From the NCBI GenBank assembly GCA_947631615.1, contig CANRLX010000023.1, positions 1 to 35,009 of the forward strand: a DNA stretch of 35,009 nt, in the 5' to 3' direction. This document shows positions 16,024 through 24,624 of the stretch, piece after piece (positions within the stretch are counted from its first letter, which is position 1; every line of letters starts with the position of its first letter). The stretch is from an uncultured Acetatifactor sp. GTDB taxonomy: Bacteria; Bacillota; Clostridia; Lachnospirales; Lachnospiraceae. The notes under the pieces are model-generated. The model was given only the letters and a program-made list of their open reading frames with translations. It was not told the origin of the DNA and did no database searches. The position numbers and the translations under genes are program-made.

Positions 16024-16986
16024 ATGGGGGAGCATCTGACAGACGAAAACTATACGCTTTATAACGGTGTGGACATACCCTGTGTTGCTTTTGGGACAGG
16101 GGTCGTAAAACGATTCTACAGGAACAAATACCTGTATGCCAAGGATGTCTCAATGGCGCTGTTGAGGTCGGCAAAGCACGGGAAAATGGTGCGTTTTCTG
16201 AAAAACGATCTTACGATCCAGCGGACGCTGGATAACGCGATCCGGTGCGGCTACAGAATGTTCGATTCCGGACGGCTGTATGGACATTCCGAAAAGTATA
16301 TAGGAGAAGCCGTGGGCAAATACAGCCGGGAAGACTTCTTTCTTGTCACAAAGGTGTCTGATATAGATCTGCAGCGCTACCCGGATGCTGCGACTGTACA
16401 TGACAACCTGTCGCTTTCGCTGAAATTTCTGAAAACAGATCATGTGGATGCGTATTTGCTTCATTTTCCCTCCGGGGACTGGGAAGCGATGTACAGAGAC
16501 ATTGAAGAGGAGTACAAACAAGGGCGTGTGCGCTCGATCGGGATTTGTAACTTTGATGCGGATGAGCTGCGGCATCTTCTGGATATATGCCGGATCAAGC
16601 CGATGATATGTCAAATTGAGCTCCACCCGCTGAACACCAAACCGGAGCTGAGAAAACTATGCCAGGAGAATGGGATCAGGATCATGGCCCATACGCCGAC
16701 GGCCCACATGATCAAAGAAGTGACCGATTCTGAGATCATGGTCAGCCTTGTGAGAAAGTACAACAAGTCGGCGGCGCAGATCCTCTATCGCTGGCACCAT
16801 CAGAATTCGGCGATCCCGATCGTCTCTTCCACATCGGAGCAGCACCTGAAGGAGAATCTGGATATACTTGATTTTTCCCTAACGGAGGAGGAGATGGCGG
16901 CGATCGAGGCTTTTGACAGGGGCCATTCGTTTGATAAGAACAACAACAAGATAAACGATCAGCCAGCGTTTATATACAATCTGTGA
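16024..16986 (+). CDS. Aldo/keto reductase with an unusual N-terminal insertion
   Basis: The 320-residue protein carries the aldo/keto reductase tetrad: D81 and Y86 in FDSGRLYGHSE, K110 in FLVTKV and H147 in DAYLLHFPS. Later come GICNFDADEL, CQIELHPLN and the NADPH-site IPIVSSTSEQHLKENL. Between the opening strand (VAFGTG) and the first helix there is an insertion of about 40 residues (roughly 28-66, rich in K, R and Y) not found in typical family members. It probably reduces a keto-sugar or other carbonyl compound made by this locus, using NADPH. The ATG at 16024 follows GGGGAG. A GTG at 16012 would overlap the previous stop. Confidence 0.85.
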   Translation: MGEHLTDENYTLYNGVDIPCVAFGTGVVKRFYRNKYLYAKDVSMALLRSAKHGKMVRFLKNDLTIQRTLDNAIRCGYRMFDSGRLYGHSEKYIGEAVGKYSREDFFLVTKVSDIDLQRYPDAATVHDNLSLSLKFLKTDHVDAYLLHFPSGDWEAMYRDIEEEYKQGRVRSIGICNFDADELRHLLDICRIKPMICQIELHPLNTKPELRKLCQENGIRIMAHTPTAHMIKEVTDSEIMVSLVRKYNKSAAQILYRWHHQNSAIPIVSSTSEQHLKENLDILDFSLTEEEMAAIEAFDRGHSFDKNNNKINDQPAFIYNL

Positions 16987-17007
16987 TGGTTCGTGAAGGG
17001 GAGAGTA

Positions 17008-18759
17008 ATGCTCATAATCGAAGACGAAAAGTGTACAGGCTGCACCCTGTGCGGTCAGCTTTGTCCCACAGGCGCGATATCCTTTGAGGAGAGGACCGGG
17101 TTCCGATATCCAAAGGTCGATCCGGATAAGTGTGTAGACTGCGATCTGTGCATGCGGAAGTGCCCGGCGCTCAATAGTGAACGCACTGAGAACCACTACC
17201 CGTCTGTTTATGCTGCCTGGTCCAAGGATACGCAGCAGCGGGCGAAGTGCACCTCGGGGGGCATCTGCTATGAATTGTCCAAATACATACTCGAAAACGG
17301 GGGGTATGTGGCAGGCGTCGCCTGGTGCGATGGATTCAAAAACGCTGAATACCGGCTGATAACGTCTCTGGAGGAGCTTCCGCTGATCACCCAGACGAAG
17401 TACTTCCAGCCCAAAATGGGGGATATTTTCCCGCAGATCAAAGGCGCCCTGTCGGCGGGAAAGCGGGTCTTGTACATCGGCAGCGCCTGCACCAACGCGG
17501 CGCTGCGGGAATATGTGGGCGAGGCGCTGCGGGAGCGGCTGATCTGCTGCGACTTTATTTGCCGCGGCTATACCTCTCAGGTCTATCACCAAAAGCGTGT
17601 CGAGGCCCTGGAGGCAGCTCATGGGTCGGCGGTCACAGGCGTGCAGTACAAAAACAAATCCCGCGGCTGGCGGAGCTTTGGGACGCAGTTTTCGTTCCAG
17701 AACGGCGAGAGCTATTACGTGAACCGGTACGACGATCCCTATGAGATCATGTTCAAAATCGACGATTTCAACACCCGCCCGTCCTGTTTTAACTGTAAGT
17801 ACAGGACCTCCACCAGACTCTGTGACATTACGGTGGGCGATTTCTGGGCGGTCAAGAGGATCGATGAGGAGACCATGAAAAACGGCGTCTCGGTGGTCAT
17901 GGTCTATTCAGAGCGGGGACGGGAACTCTTTGAGGGCGTATCCGACAGGATAGAGCGCCAGGAGCGGGGCCTTTGGGAGGTATCAAAAGGCAACTATGCG
18001 CTGCTCCACCAGCTGCCGAAAAAAGAGGGCGCGGACGCCTTCTTCCATGATATGGAAACGGAAGGAATGGACTATGTCCACCAAAAATACGGAAGCGAAA
18101 AGAAAGGGAAGAGCATGCTGAAGAAGGTAAAAAAGGTCGTTTCACTTTTGGTCAGATGCGACTTGTTCCGGTTCGTGCATTACAATTTCCTCTGCCGGAG
18201 CGTGAAAAGGGACAAAAAACGGTTCCTGATCCCCTATCGGGGCGCCAAACTGAACCTTGAAAAGGGAGGGGAGCTGATACTCCATGCACCTCTGCTCTTG
18301 AACGTGAACAAACATAAGCATTCCCGGGAGGAGACTTATCTGCACATTTGCAGGAAAGGGCGGTTCGTTGTCAACGGAACCGTTCGGCTGGCAGCGGGGA
18401 ACACGGTGGACGTGCTGTCCGGCGCGGAGCTGACGATGGGGGAAACGGAGACGAACCACGGGACCGTTATCGTGTGCTCCAATAAGATCACGATGGGCGA
18501 CGGTACAGGCATCGGGCGGAATGTTGTGATCTATGACAGCAACTACCATAAAACGGGCCTGACCCAGAACATAAAGGGCAAGCCCCTGGTCATTGAGGAT
18601 CATGTCTGGCTTTGCACCGGCGTCACGATCGCGAAAGGGGTAAAGATCGGGGCCGGCGCGATATGTGGATTGAATTCCATGGTCACGGGCAATGTGAAGA
18701 GCCGGCATATGGTCATGGGCAATCCGGCAAAAGACGTAATGTCTGATGTTGAATGGTAA
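17008..18759 (+). CDS. Ferredoxin / F420-hydrogenase-beta-like protein fused to a hexapeptide acetyltransferase
   Basis: The 583-residue protein is a three-part fusion. Residues 9-53 contain two 4Fe-4S motifs (C9, C12, C15, C19 and C42, C45, C48, C52). Residues of about 60-330 match the F420 hydrogenase/dehydrogenase beta-subunit family (YAAWSKD, CTSGGICYELSKYIL, SRPSCFNCKYRT, ITVGDFWAVKRID). From about residue 420 the protein becomes a left-handed beta-helix acetyltransferase with a likely catalytic H514 in DSNYHKTG, ending in VMGNPAKDV. Proteins of the first type are common in clostridial glycan loci, with an unclear reductive or pyruvyl-related role. Fusion to an acetyltransferase is not a standard arrangement that I know. 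The ATG at 17008 follows GGGGAG. Confidence 0.85.
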   Translation: MLIIEDEKCTGCTLCGQLCPTGAISFEERTGFRYPKVDPDKCVDCDLCMRKCPALNSERTENHYPSVYAAWSKDTQQRAKCTSGGICYELSKYILENGGYVAGVAWCDGFKNAEYRLITSLEELPLITQTKYFQPKMGDIFPQIKGALSAGKRVLYIGSACTNAALREYVGEALRERLICCDFICRGYTSQVYHQKRVEALEAAHGSAVTGVQYKNKSRGWRSFGTQFSFQNGESYYVNRYDDPYEIMFKIDDFNTRPSCFNCKYRTSTRLCDITVGDFWAVKRIDEETMKNGVSVVMVYSERGRELFEGVSDRIERQERGLWEVSKGNYALLHQLPKKEGADAFFHDMETEGMDYVHQKYGSEKKGKSMLKKVKKVVSLLVRCDLFRFVHYNFLCRSVKRDKKRFLIPYRGAKLNLEKGGELILHAPLLLNVNKHKHSREETYLHICRKGRFVVNGTVRLAAGNTVDVLSGAELTMGETETNHGTVIVCSNKITMGDGTGIGRNVVIYDSNYHKTGLTQNIKGKPLVIEDHVWLCTGVTIAKGVKIGAGAICGLNSMVTGNVKSRHMVMGNPAKDVMSDVEW

Positions 18760-18775
18760 AGAGGGGGAATATAAC

Positions 18776-20305
18776 GTGCAAAACTGTGTGCTGCAATGGC
18801 TGGAGGAAACGGCAAGGAGGTTTCCGGAACGTACGGCGTATGTGGATGAGAACAAACAATATACCTGGAGAGAACTGAGGAAAACGGCGCTGTCCATCGC
18901 CTCGCATATCGACAAGGAACTGCCTGACCGGAAACAGCCGGTGGCGGTATATATGGAGAAATCCGCGGATATGCTGGCTGCCTACACGGGGATCGCGTAC
19001 AGCGGCAATTTCTACAGTCCCCTCGCGGCGGATATGCCGGCTGCCCGGATCGAAAAGATCATCCAAACGCTCCAGCCTGCCATGATCATTACGACGGGTG
19101 TGCTGAGGCCAAATGTGGGGCCGGGCAAGGCCATAGATTTTTCCGGAAGCGTGCTCTGCTTTGAGGATATCATCGATAAGGCGGTGGATGATGATAAAGC
19201 GCGGGCGTATGCCGACCGCATCCTGGATACGGATCTATTGTATGTGCTGTTCACTTCCGGCTCTACAGGCGTGCCCAAGGGCGTGGCTATTACCCACCGG
19301 AGCGTCATTGACTATATCGACTGGGTTACGGAGGAATTTGCCATCACGGAAAACGACTCCTTCGGTAATCAGGCGCCATTCTACTTCGACAATTCCATCC
19401 TGGACATATACTCGGCCATGAAGACCGGCGCGGCCGTGTATATCATCCCTTCGGAGCTTTTTTCCCAGCCGGTGAGGCTGTTGCAATACTTGTTGGATAA
19501 CAAGATCACCACCATCTTCTGGGTCCCGTCGGCCATGATCATGGTGTCGGCGCTAAAAGCGTTTCGGAATGTGGACGTGTCTGCCACACTCAAACGTGTG
19601 CTATTCTGCGGCGAGGTTATGCCTAACAAGCAACTGAACATCTGGCGGAAGTATCTGCCGAACATGCGTTACTCCAATCTCTATGGCCCTACGGAGATCA
19701 CAGATGCCTGCACTTTTTACACGGTGGACCGGGAGTTCGACGATGATGAGCCCTTGCCCATCGGCAAGCCCATGCGCAACACGGAGATACTGGTGCTGGA
19801 CGAGCACGACAGGTTAGTGACGGAGCCGGAGCAGGTGGGCGAGTTGTGTGTTCGGGGCACATGTCTCGCGGTGGGCTATTACAACAACCCGGAGAAGACT
19901 GCGGCGGCCTTCGTGCAGAATCCGCTTCAGACGGCTTATGAAGAGAAGATATATCGCACTGGGGATCTGGTGAAGTACAACGACCGACATGAGATCATCT
20001 ATCTCTCCCGGAAGGACTTTCAGATCAAGCACTTGGGCCACCGGATAGAGCTTGGCGAGATCGAGACGGCGGTATCCTCTCTGGAGGAGATCTCCATGTG
20101 CTGCTGCCTCTATGATGATAAGCACAGCAGGATCGTCTTGTTTTTGGAGACGGAGATGACAAAAGACCATGTCAACGAGCGACTGCGGACCCTGGTGCCG
20201 GATTACATGCTTCCGGGCAAGGTCGTCTGTGTGGACAAGCTACCGTTGAATGCCAATGGAAAGATCGACCGGGTGGCGCTGAAACAGAAGTATATCAGCA
20301 GCTGA
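18776..20305 (+). CDS. DltA-like amino-acid adenylating enzyme (ANL superfamily)
   Basis: The 509-residue protein is a stand-alone adenylation enzyme with TSGSTGVPK (160-168), PFYFDNSILDIYSAM (A4 region), NLYGPTEITDACT, YRTGDLVKY, RIELGEIE and the C-terminal catalytic lysine in NANGKIDR (K496). The Asp in the A4 block is the residue that holds the amino group of amino acids in DltA and NRPS domains, so the substrate is probably an amino acid such as D-alanine. It would load the carrier protein encoded next. The GTG at 18776 is preferred because GAGGGGGA precedes it by about 8 bases. An ATG at 18746 lies inside the previous gene. No DltB-type membrane acyltransferase is in the window. Confidence 0.85.
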   Translation: MQNCVLQWLEETARRFPERTAYVDENKQYTWRELRKTALSIASHIDKELPDRKQPVAVYMEKSADMLAAYTGIAYSGNFYSPLAADMPAARIEKIIQTLQPAMIITTGVLRPNVGPGKAIDFSGSVLCFEDIIDKAVDDDKARAYADRILDTDLLYVLFTSGSTGVPKGVAITHRSVIDYIDWVTEEFAITENDSFGNQAPFYFDNSILDIYSAMKTGAAVYIIPSELFSQPVRLLQYLLDNKITTIFWVPSAMIMVSALKAFRNVDVSATLKRVLFCGEVMPNKQLNIWRKYLPNMRYSNLYGPTEITDACTFYTVDREFDDDEPLPIGKPMRNTEILVLDEHDRLVTEPEQVGELCVRGTCLAVGYYNNPEKTAAAFVQNPLQTAYEEKIYRTGDLVKYNDRHEIIYLSRKDFQIKHLGHRIELGEIETAVSSLEEISMCCCLYDDKHSRIVLFLETEMTKDHVNERLRTLVPDYMLPGKVVCVDKLPLNANGKIDRVALKQKYISS

Positions 20306-20342
20306 AAACAAGTTGTATCGCACGGGAAAAGGAGACTTTACA

Positions 20343-20585
20343 ATGAAAGAGAAACTGATTGCACTTTTGAACGATATCGACGAGGACATCGTTTCCTTCG
20401 AGGGGGACGATCTCTTTGAGGCGGGGGTCATCGACTCCTTCACCGTCCTGGAGATCGTAACAGCGATGGAAAAGGCCTTTGGCGTCGAGATCGACGCGGA
20501 CGATGTGGTGCGGAAAAACCTCTGCTCGGTGGATAACATGCTGAAAATGCTGGAGAAGGTCATTGAGGAGAAGGGTACATGCTGA
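20343..20585 (+). CDS. Acyl/peptidyl carrier protein, DltC-like
   Basis: The 80-residue acidic protein has the phosphopantetheine site GVIDSFTVLEI, with the acceptor Ser at about S32, within the four-helix carrier-protein pattern. It follows the adenylating enzyme by about 40 bases and should carry that enzyme's activated amino acid as a thioester. The ATG at 20343 has AAAGGAG upstream. A TTG or ATG further upstream in frame is not supported. The end overlaps the next gene's start by seven bases (20579-20585). Its sequence differs from the second carrier protein at 27512, so the two probably serve separate ligases. Confidence 0.88.
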   Translation: MKEKLIALLNDIDEDIVSFEGDDLFEAGVIDSFTVLEIVTAMEKAFGVEIDADDVVRKNLCSVDNMLKMLEKVIEEKGTC

Positions 20586-21643
20586 CGGATAGCATCCCGG
20601 CCGGCGCCATCCTTGTCACCGGTTCGCCCGGCTTCATCGGTGCGAACCTAGTCATGCGCCTTCTGCGGGAACTTTCTTCCGGCCACATCATCAGTCTTGA
20701 CAACCTGAACGACTACTACGATGTCGGCCTGAAGGAATACCGTTTGGCGGAGATCGAAAAGGCCGCGGCAGGGAGCCCGGTTCGTCACACCTTTATTAAA
20801 GGCGACCTGGCGGACAAGGCGCTGGTGGACAGCGTATTTGAAAAGCACCACCTCGAAATCGTTGTCAACCTTGCCGCCCAGGCAGGCGTGCGGTATTCCA
20901 TCGACCATCCGGATGCCTATATAAACTCCAACATCATCGGCTTTTACAATGTTCTGGAGGCCTGTCGCCATCATCCAGTGGAGCACTTGGTCTACGCCAG
21001 CTCGTCAAGTGTCTATGGCGGCAATAAGAAAGTGCCGTTCTCGACAGACGACAAGGTTGACAACCCTGTCAGCCTTTACGCCGCCACGAAAAAGAGCAAT
21101 GAGTTACTGGCGCACGCATACGCCAAGCTGTACGATATCCCGTCCACCGGACTGCGGTTCTTTACGGTGTACGGCCCAGCCGGACGGCCGGATATGGCCT
21201 ACTTTGGCTTTACGAACAAGCTCCGTGCGGGGAAGACCATCCAGATATTCAACTACGGCAACTGCAAGCGGGACTTCACCTACATAGATGATATTGTAGA
21301 GGGCATTATCCGTGTGATGCAGCGGCCACCGGAGAAAAAGACTGGTGAGGACGGGCTGCCGGTGCCGCCGTACGCAGTGTACAACATCGGCAACAATCAG
21401 CCGGAGAACCTGCTGGACTTCGTGGACATCCTGCAACAGGAGCTTATCCGGGCGAGGGTACTGCCGGCGGACTATGACTTTGAGGCACACAAGGAGCTGG
21501 TGCCCATGCAGCCTGGCGACGTGCCGGTGACGTATGCGGACACCAGCGCGCTGGAGCGGGACTTCGGATTCAAACCCCACACGCCTTTGCGAGAGGGACT
21601 GCGGAGATTCGCCGAGTGGTATAAGGAGTATTATCAGCTATGA
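20579..21643 (+). CDS. UDP-glucuronate 4-epimerase-type NAD-dependent epimerase
   Basis: The 354-residue extended SDR has TGSPGFIG (14-21; GSP in place of the usual GGA), a [10 protein letters not shown] segment seen in UDP-GlcA epimerases, [12 protein letters not shown], the catalytic serine region YASSSSVYG, the YAATKK motif, [15 protein letters not shown] and [10 protein letters not shown]. Together these are characteristic of UDP-glucuronate 4-epimerases, which make UDP-GalA from UDP-GlcA. The adjacent gene provides UDP-GlcA, so the two should act in series and supply an acidic sugar for the polysaccharide. Its ATG overlaps the carrier-protein end, and its stop overlaps the next ATG. The GC-rich codon use differs from the LicD cassette. 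Confidence 0.92.
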   Translation: MLTDSIPAGAILVTGSPGFIGANLVMRLLRELSSGHIISLDNLNDYYDVGLKEYRLAEIEKAAAGSPVRHTFIKGDLADKALVDSVFEKHHLEIVVNLAAQAGVRYSIDHPDAYINSNIIGFYNVLEACRHHPVEHLVYASSSSVYGGNKKVPFSTDDKVDNPVSLYAATKKSNELLAHAYAKLYDIPSTGLRFFTVYGPAGRPDMAYFGFTNKLRAGKTIQIFNYGNCKRDFTYIDDIVEGIIRVMQRPPEKKTGEDGLPVPPYAVYNIGNNQPENLLDFVDILQQELIRARVLPADYDFEAHKELVPMQPGDVPVTYADTSALERDFGFKPHTPLREGLRRFAEWYKEYYQL

Positions 21644-22890
21644 CAGAGAAAAAGATCGCGGTGGCCGGTATCGGCTATGTGGGCCTGAGTCTGGCCGTGC
21701 TGCTGAGCCAGCGGCATAAAGTGTACGCCACATGCCTGACGCCGGCGAAGGCGGACATGCTCAACAAGGAGAAAAAGTCCCTGATTCGGGATAAGGAGAT
21801 CGAGGAATATCTGGCAGCGAAGGCGCTGGACCTGACGGTGACCACGGACGCGAAGGAGGCCTATACCGGCGCGGACCTGGTCATCATCGCCACGCCGACG
21901 AACTACGACTCCGGCAAGAATTACTTTGATACCTCCGCCGTGGATACGGTCATTGGCCAGGTGATGGAGTATGCCCCGGAGGCCATCATCGTCATCAAGT
22001 CCACCATCCCCGTGGGGTATACCGAGGCCGTCCGTGCCAGGACCGGGTGCAAAAACATCCTGTTCAGCCCGGAGTTTCTGCGGGAGAGCCGGGCGCTGTA
22101 CGACAACCTCTATCCCAGCCGCATCATCGTGGGGACGGACATGTCCGACCCGCGCCTGGTAAAGGCGGCGGAGGGGTTCGCGGCGCTTTTGAAGGAGGCG
22201 GCCCTCAAAGAGGACGTGCCCGTCATGGTGATGGGCTTCACGGAGGCGGAGGCGGTGAAGCTGTTCGCCAACACCTATCTGGCGCTGCGGGTGAGCTACT
22301 TCAACGAGCTGGACACCTACGCGGAGATGAAGGGGCTGAACACGGAGCAGATCATCCAGGGGGTGTGCCTGGACCCGCGGATCGGCGGGCATTACAACAA
22401 CCCCAGCTTTGGCTACGGCGGCTACTGCCTGCCCAAGGACACCAAGCAACTGCTGGCAAACTACCGGGATGTGCCGGAGAATCTTATCCAGGCGATCGTG
22501 GAGAGCAACCGGACGAGAAAAGACTTCATCGCGGACCGTGTGCTGCGCAAGGCGGGGTACTACGACTACTTCAATCGTGGCGACTACAGCGCGGGCGAGG
22601 AGCGTCGTTGCGTGATCGGGGTGTACCGGCTGACGATGAAGAGTAACAGCGATAACTTCCGGCAGAGCAGCATCCAGGGTGTGATGAAGCGGATCAAAGC
22701 CAAGGGCGCGACAGTGATCGTGTATGAGCCCATGCTGGAGGACGGGAGCACGTTCTTCGGCAGCGAAGTAGTGAACGACCTGGAGCGGTTCAAGCGGGAG
22801 AGCCAGGCGATATTGGCCAACCGGTATGAGCCCTGCCTGGACGACGTGACGGAGAAGGTCTATACGAGGGATCTGTTCAGAAGAGACTGA
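21640..22890 (+). CDS. ugd: UDP-glucose 6-dehydrogenase
   Basis: The 416-residue protein has the [10 protein letters not shown] nucleotide-binding start (10-19), [37 protein letters not shown], the long helix with [16 protein letters not shown] and the catalytic thiol in [10 protein letters not shown] (C263). It oxidises UDP-glucose to UDP-glucuronate with two NAD+. It overlaps the epimerase gene by four bases (ATGA), so the two are translationally coupled. The C-terminal domain carries a segment, [17 protein letters not shown], that is not especially typical but does not break the fold. The gene is one of the most GC-rich in the window. The reverse-strand 467-residue open frame across this region is only its shadow. 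Confidence 0.95.
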   Translation: MTEKKIAVAGIGYVGLSLAVLLSQRHKVYATCLTPAKADMLNKEKKSLIRDKEIEEYLAAKALDLTVTTDAKEAYTGADLVIIATPTNYDSGKNYFDTSAVDTVIGQVMEYAPEAIIVIKSTIPVGYTEAVRARTGCKNILFSPEFLRESRALYDNLYPSRIIVGTDMSDPRLVKAAEGFAALLKEAALKEDVPVMVMGFTEAEAVKLFANTYLALRVSYFNELDTYAEMKGLNTEQIIQGVCLDPRIGGHYNNPSFGYGGYCLPKDTKQLLANYRDVPENLIQAIVESNRTRKDFIADRVLRKAGYYDYFNRGDYSAGEERRCVIGVYRLTMKSNSDNFRQSSIQGVMKRIKAKGATVIVYEPMLEDGSTFFGSEVVNDLERFKRESQAILANRYEPCLDDVTEKVYTRDLFRRD

Positions 22891-23050
22891 GAGCAGGTTT
22901 TTCAGTAGGCGAGCGCGATGCGGACCTATACTGGATAATGTAATTTGATAAGAGCTGTTTTGCGGAAACTGTTGACAATGAATTGCGATCAAATTTGGCA
23001 ATATGATAATGATGTGGTAGCGGTATGAACCATACAAGGGAGGATGATCT
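22891..23050 (+). other. Intergenic stretch before the acyl module
   Basis: The 160-base gap is one of the larger breaks in an otherwise tightly packed operon and marks the change from UDP-sugar supply to the acyl module. A TTGACA (near 22974) and a TATGAT (near 23004) are present, but the spacing between them is 24 bases, too long for a normal sigma-A promoter. A clear ribosome site (GGGAGG) sits just before the next gene. I see no terminator. Confidence 0.4.
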
Positions 23051-23557
23051 ATGGACGATATTATCAGAGACTTAGATGCCTATGCGATCCAGCAGTACCA
23101 GCAGAATCGGTATCCATGCTTTTTCCTGGATCGGATCACGGAGGCAAAGCCGGGGGCATATGTAAAGGGGTATAAGAATTTCACGTTTAACGAGTGGTTT
23201 TTCCCGGCCCATTTCACCGACGAGCCCAATGTGCCCGGGTTCGTGCAGGTGGAGACTATGGCGCAGACGTTTATTATGACGTTTCTTACTATGCCAGAGA
23301 ACAAAGGAAAGAAGACCGGGTTTATTTCGATCAATAACGCCCGCTTTCGCAGGAAGATCGTGCCAGGAGACCGGCTGGATCTGGAGGCACATCTGGACTT
23401 TTTCCGGCGGGGAATGGCAAAGGGCCGCGTAGAGGGCTACGTGGATGGAGAACCGGCTTGCTCACTGGCGCTTGAGGTGGCGATCCCTGAGATCATGGTC
23501 CAATTTAAACCGAAGTCCGCTATGGATGCAGAATGCGGGGGGGGTTTAATAGTCTAG
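23051..23557 (+). CDS. FabZ-like hot-dog dehydratase, first paralogue, with a C-terminal G8 tract
   Basis: The 168-residue protein is of the 3-hydroxyacyl-ACP dehydratase family. The conserved histidine (H54 in PAHFTDEPNVPG) and glutamate (E68 in QVETMAQ) of the FabZ active site are present. The motif NEWFFPAHF differs from classical FabZ (EPFFQGHFP) and is shared by the four paralogues here. Its role could be dehydration of a small or unusual hydroxyacyl-carrier thioester for decorating the polysaccharide, but the substrate is unknown. The sequence FRRGMAKGRVEGYV is well kept. A run of eight G (23537-23544) lies after the domain and only alters the last few residues. GGGAGG precedes the ATG. 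Confidence 0.83.
   Translation: MDDIIRDLDAYAIQQYQQNRYPCFFLDRITEAKPGAYVKGYKNFTFNEWFFPAHFTDEPNVPGFVQVETMAQTFIMTFLTMPENKGKKTGFISINNARFRRKIVPGDRLDLEAHLDFFRRGMAKGRVEGYVDGEPACSLALEVAIPEIMVQFKPKSAMDAECGGGLIV
23537..23544 (+). repeat. G8 homopolymer at the 3' end of the first FabZ-like gene
   Basis: Eight G are read in the last codons (ECGGGLIV then stop). One extra G would give a tail of about 25 residues ending at a TAA near 23618. One fewer would stop almost at once. The folded domain is complete before the tract, so a slip here would change the C-terminus and not switch the gene off. Confidence 0.8.
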
Positions 23558-23647
23558 TTATTATATTCGTTTCCGAACTTCTGCGTCTCTGCTCCGTGCG
23601 GACAACTGGATCGCGCCTTTAAGGCATTTTGGTACGGAGGTATTGAG

Positions 23648-24130
23648 ATGCAGGAAAAGGCGTTTTCGTTGAATGAAGTAGAGCTGCTGAAGTTTCAGCC
23701 TAACCGCTATCCATTTCTATTGATAGATAGAGTAACAGAGGTTGTGCCCGGGAAGTACGCAAAGGGGTATAAGAATCTGACCAATAATGAGTGGTGGATC
23801 CCAGTACATTTTCTGGGCGACCCCAATATGCCCGGTTGCCTCCAAGTAGAGGCTATGGCACAGATGTTGACAGTGGCGATCCTCACGACCGATGGCATGG
23901 AAGGGAAGATCGTCCATGTATATAAACATGCTGGGACTTTTCACAAGGAAGTCCGTCCTGGTGACCGGCTGGACATGGAGGCCGAGATACTGTCTTTCCG
24001 GCGCGGTTTGTGCAAAGGACGGGTAAAAGGCTACATCGACGGCGAACTGGCATGTGAACTGGAATCGGTCATAATCATTCCCGAGGTATTTGATCAGTAT
24101 AAGCCAAAAAAGCGGGGAGAGGATGACTGA
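23648..24130 (+). CDS. FabZ-like hot-dog dehydratase, second paralogue (no G tract)
   Basis: The 160-residue protein keeps the active-site histidine and glutamate (H54 in PVHFLGDPNMPG, E68 in LQVEAMAQ) and the block SFRRGLCKGRVKGYIDGELAC seen in the others. Here NEWWIPVHF replaces NEWFFPAHF. It is probably a small cytoplasmic dehydratase or related hydratase acting on a carrier-bound acyl group. It is the only one of the four without a long G run, so it would be the constant member if the others vary. ACGGAGGT precedes the ATG by 6 bases, and the stop overlaps the next ATG (TGATGG). Confidence 0.83.
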   Translation: MQEKAFSLNEVELLKFQPNRYPFLLIDRVTEVVPGKYAKGYKNLTNNEWWIPVHFLGDPNMPGCLQVEAMAQMLTVAILTTDGMEGKIVHVYKHAGTFHKEVRPGDRLDMEAEILSFRRGLCKGRVKGYIDGELACELESVIIIPEVFDQYKPKKRGEDD

Positions 24131-24605
24131 TGGCAGATACAGTATTGCGGGACTTGGATATTAAACAGATACTGCAATATCACAATTGTAAATATCCCTG
24201 TCTTATGATTGATTTCGCAGAAGAAGTAATTCCAGGTAAAAGCGCAAAGTGCCATAAAAACTATACATATAACGAGTGGTTTTTCCCAGCACATTTTGAG
24301 AATGATCCAAATGTTCCCAGCTCGATCCAGATGGAGGCTATGTCTCAGACGCTTCTGATGACGTTTTTGACTTTGCCCGGGTATGCGCGCATTAATACGG
24401 CGTGCCTGCGGGTCAACAACCTGGAATTCAAGAGAAAGATAATACCAGGGGAGCGGCTGGACCTGAATGCAGAACTGAAAATGTTCCGGGGGGGGTAGCA
24501 TCAGGACGAGTTGAAGGGCATGTCGGAGCAGAACTTGCTTGCTCGGCTGATTTTGTTATTGGCATCCCATCAATTTTGAAGAAGTTTACTCCGCATCCGA
24601 TATGA
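24130..24605 (+). pseudogene. FabZ-like dehydratase, third paralogue, out of frame at a G8 tract
   Basis: From the ATG at 24130 the reading frame gives 121 residues of a FabZ-like protein, with H55 in PAHFENDPNVPS and E69 in QMEAMSQ, and then stops (TAG at 24496) right after ELKMFRGG. The stop is directly behind a run of eight G. The frame one base over continues VASGRVEGHVGAELACSAD and ends IPSILKKFTPHPI at 24605, which is the missing C-terminal third of the family. With nine G the two halves join without a gap (FRGGVASGRV against FRRGMAKGRV in the first paralogue). I therefore read this as a gene caught in an OFF phase, or as a sequencing error in the tract. Confidence 0.82.
24488..24495 (+). 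repeat. G8 homopolymer that breaks the third FabZ-like gene
   Basis: With eight G the frame ends at TAG immediately after the tract. With nine G (or six) the full-length 158-residue protein would be made. With seven G a different stop follows within about nine codons. This is the usual arrangement of an in-gene phase-variable tract, where one register in three is ON. Confidence 0.85.
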
Positions 24606-24624
24606 ACAAAAAGGGGGAAAGATA

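Noticed and set aside
22047..22646. A 199-codon + strand frame inside ugd
   Set aside because: Its Gly/Arg/Gln-rich translation comes from the GC-rich third positions of ugd. There is no ribosome site or domain.
22974..23009. TTGACA and TATGAT as a promoter for the acyl module
   Set aside because: The spacing is 24 bases, against a normal 16-19, and no alternative -35 fits the TATGAT. A promoter in this gap remains possible but is not supported.
21634..23037. A 467-codon open frame on the minus strand over the UDP-glucose dehydrogenase
   Set aside because: It lies opposite a strongly supported ugd gene, has a low-complexity His/Arg/Val-rich composition, and matches no family I recognise. 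It is a shadow caused by GC-rich codons.
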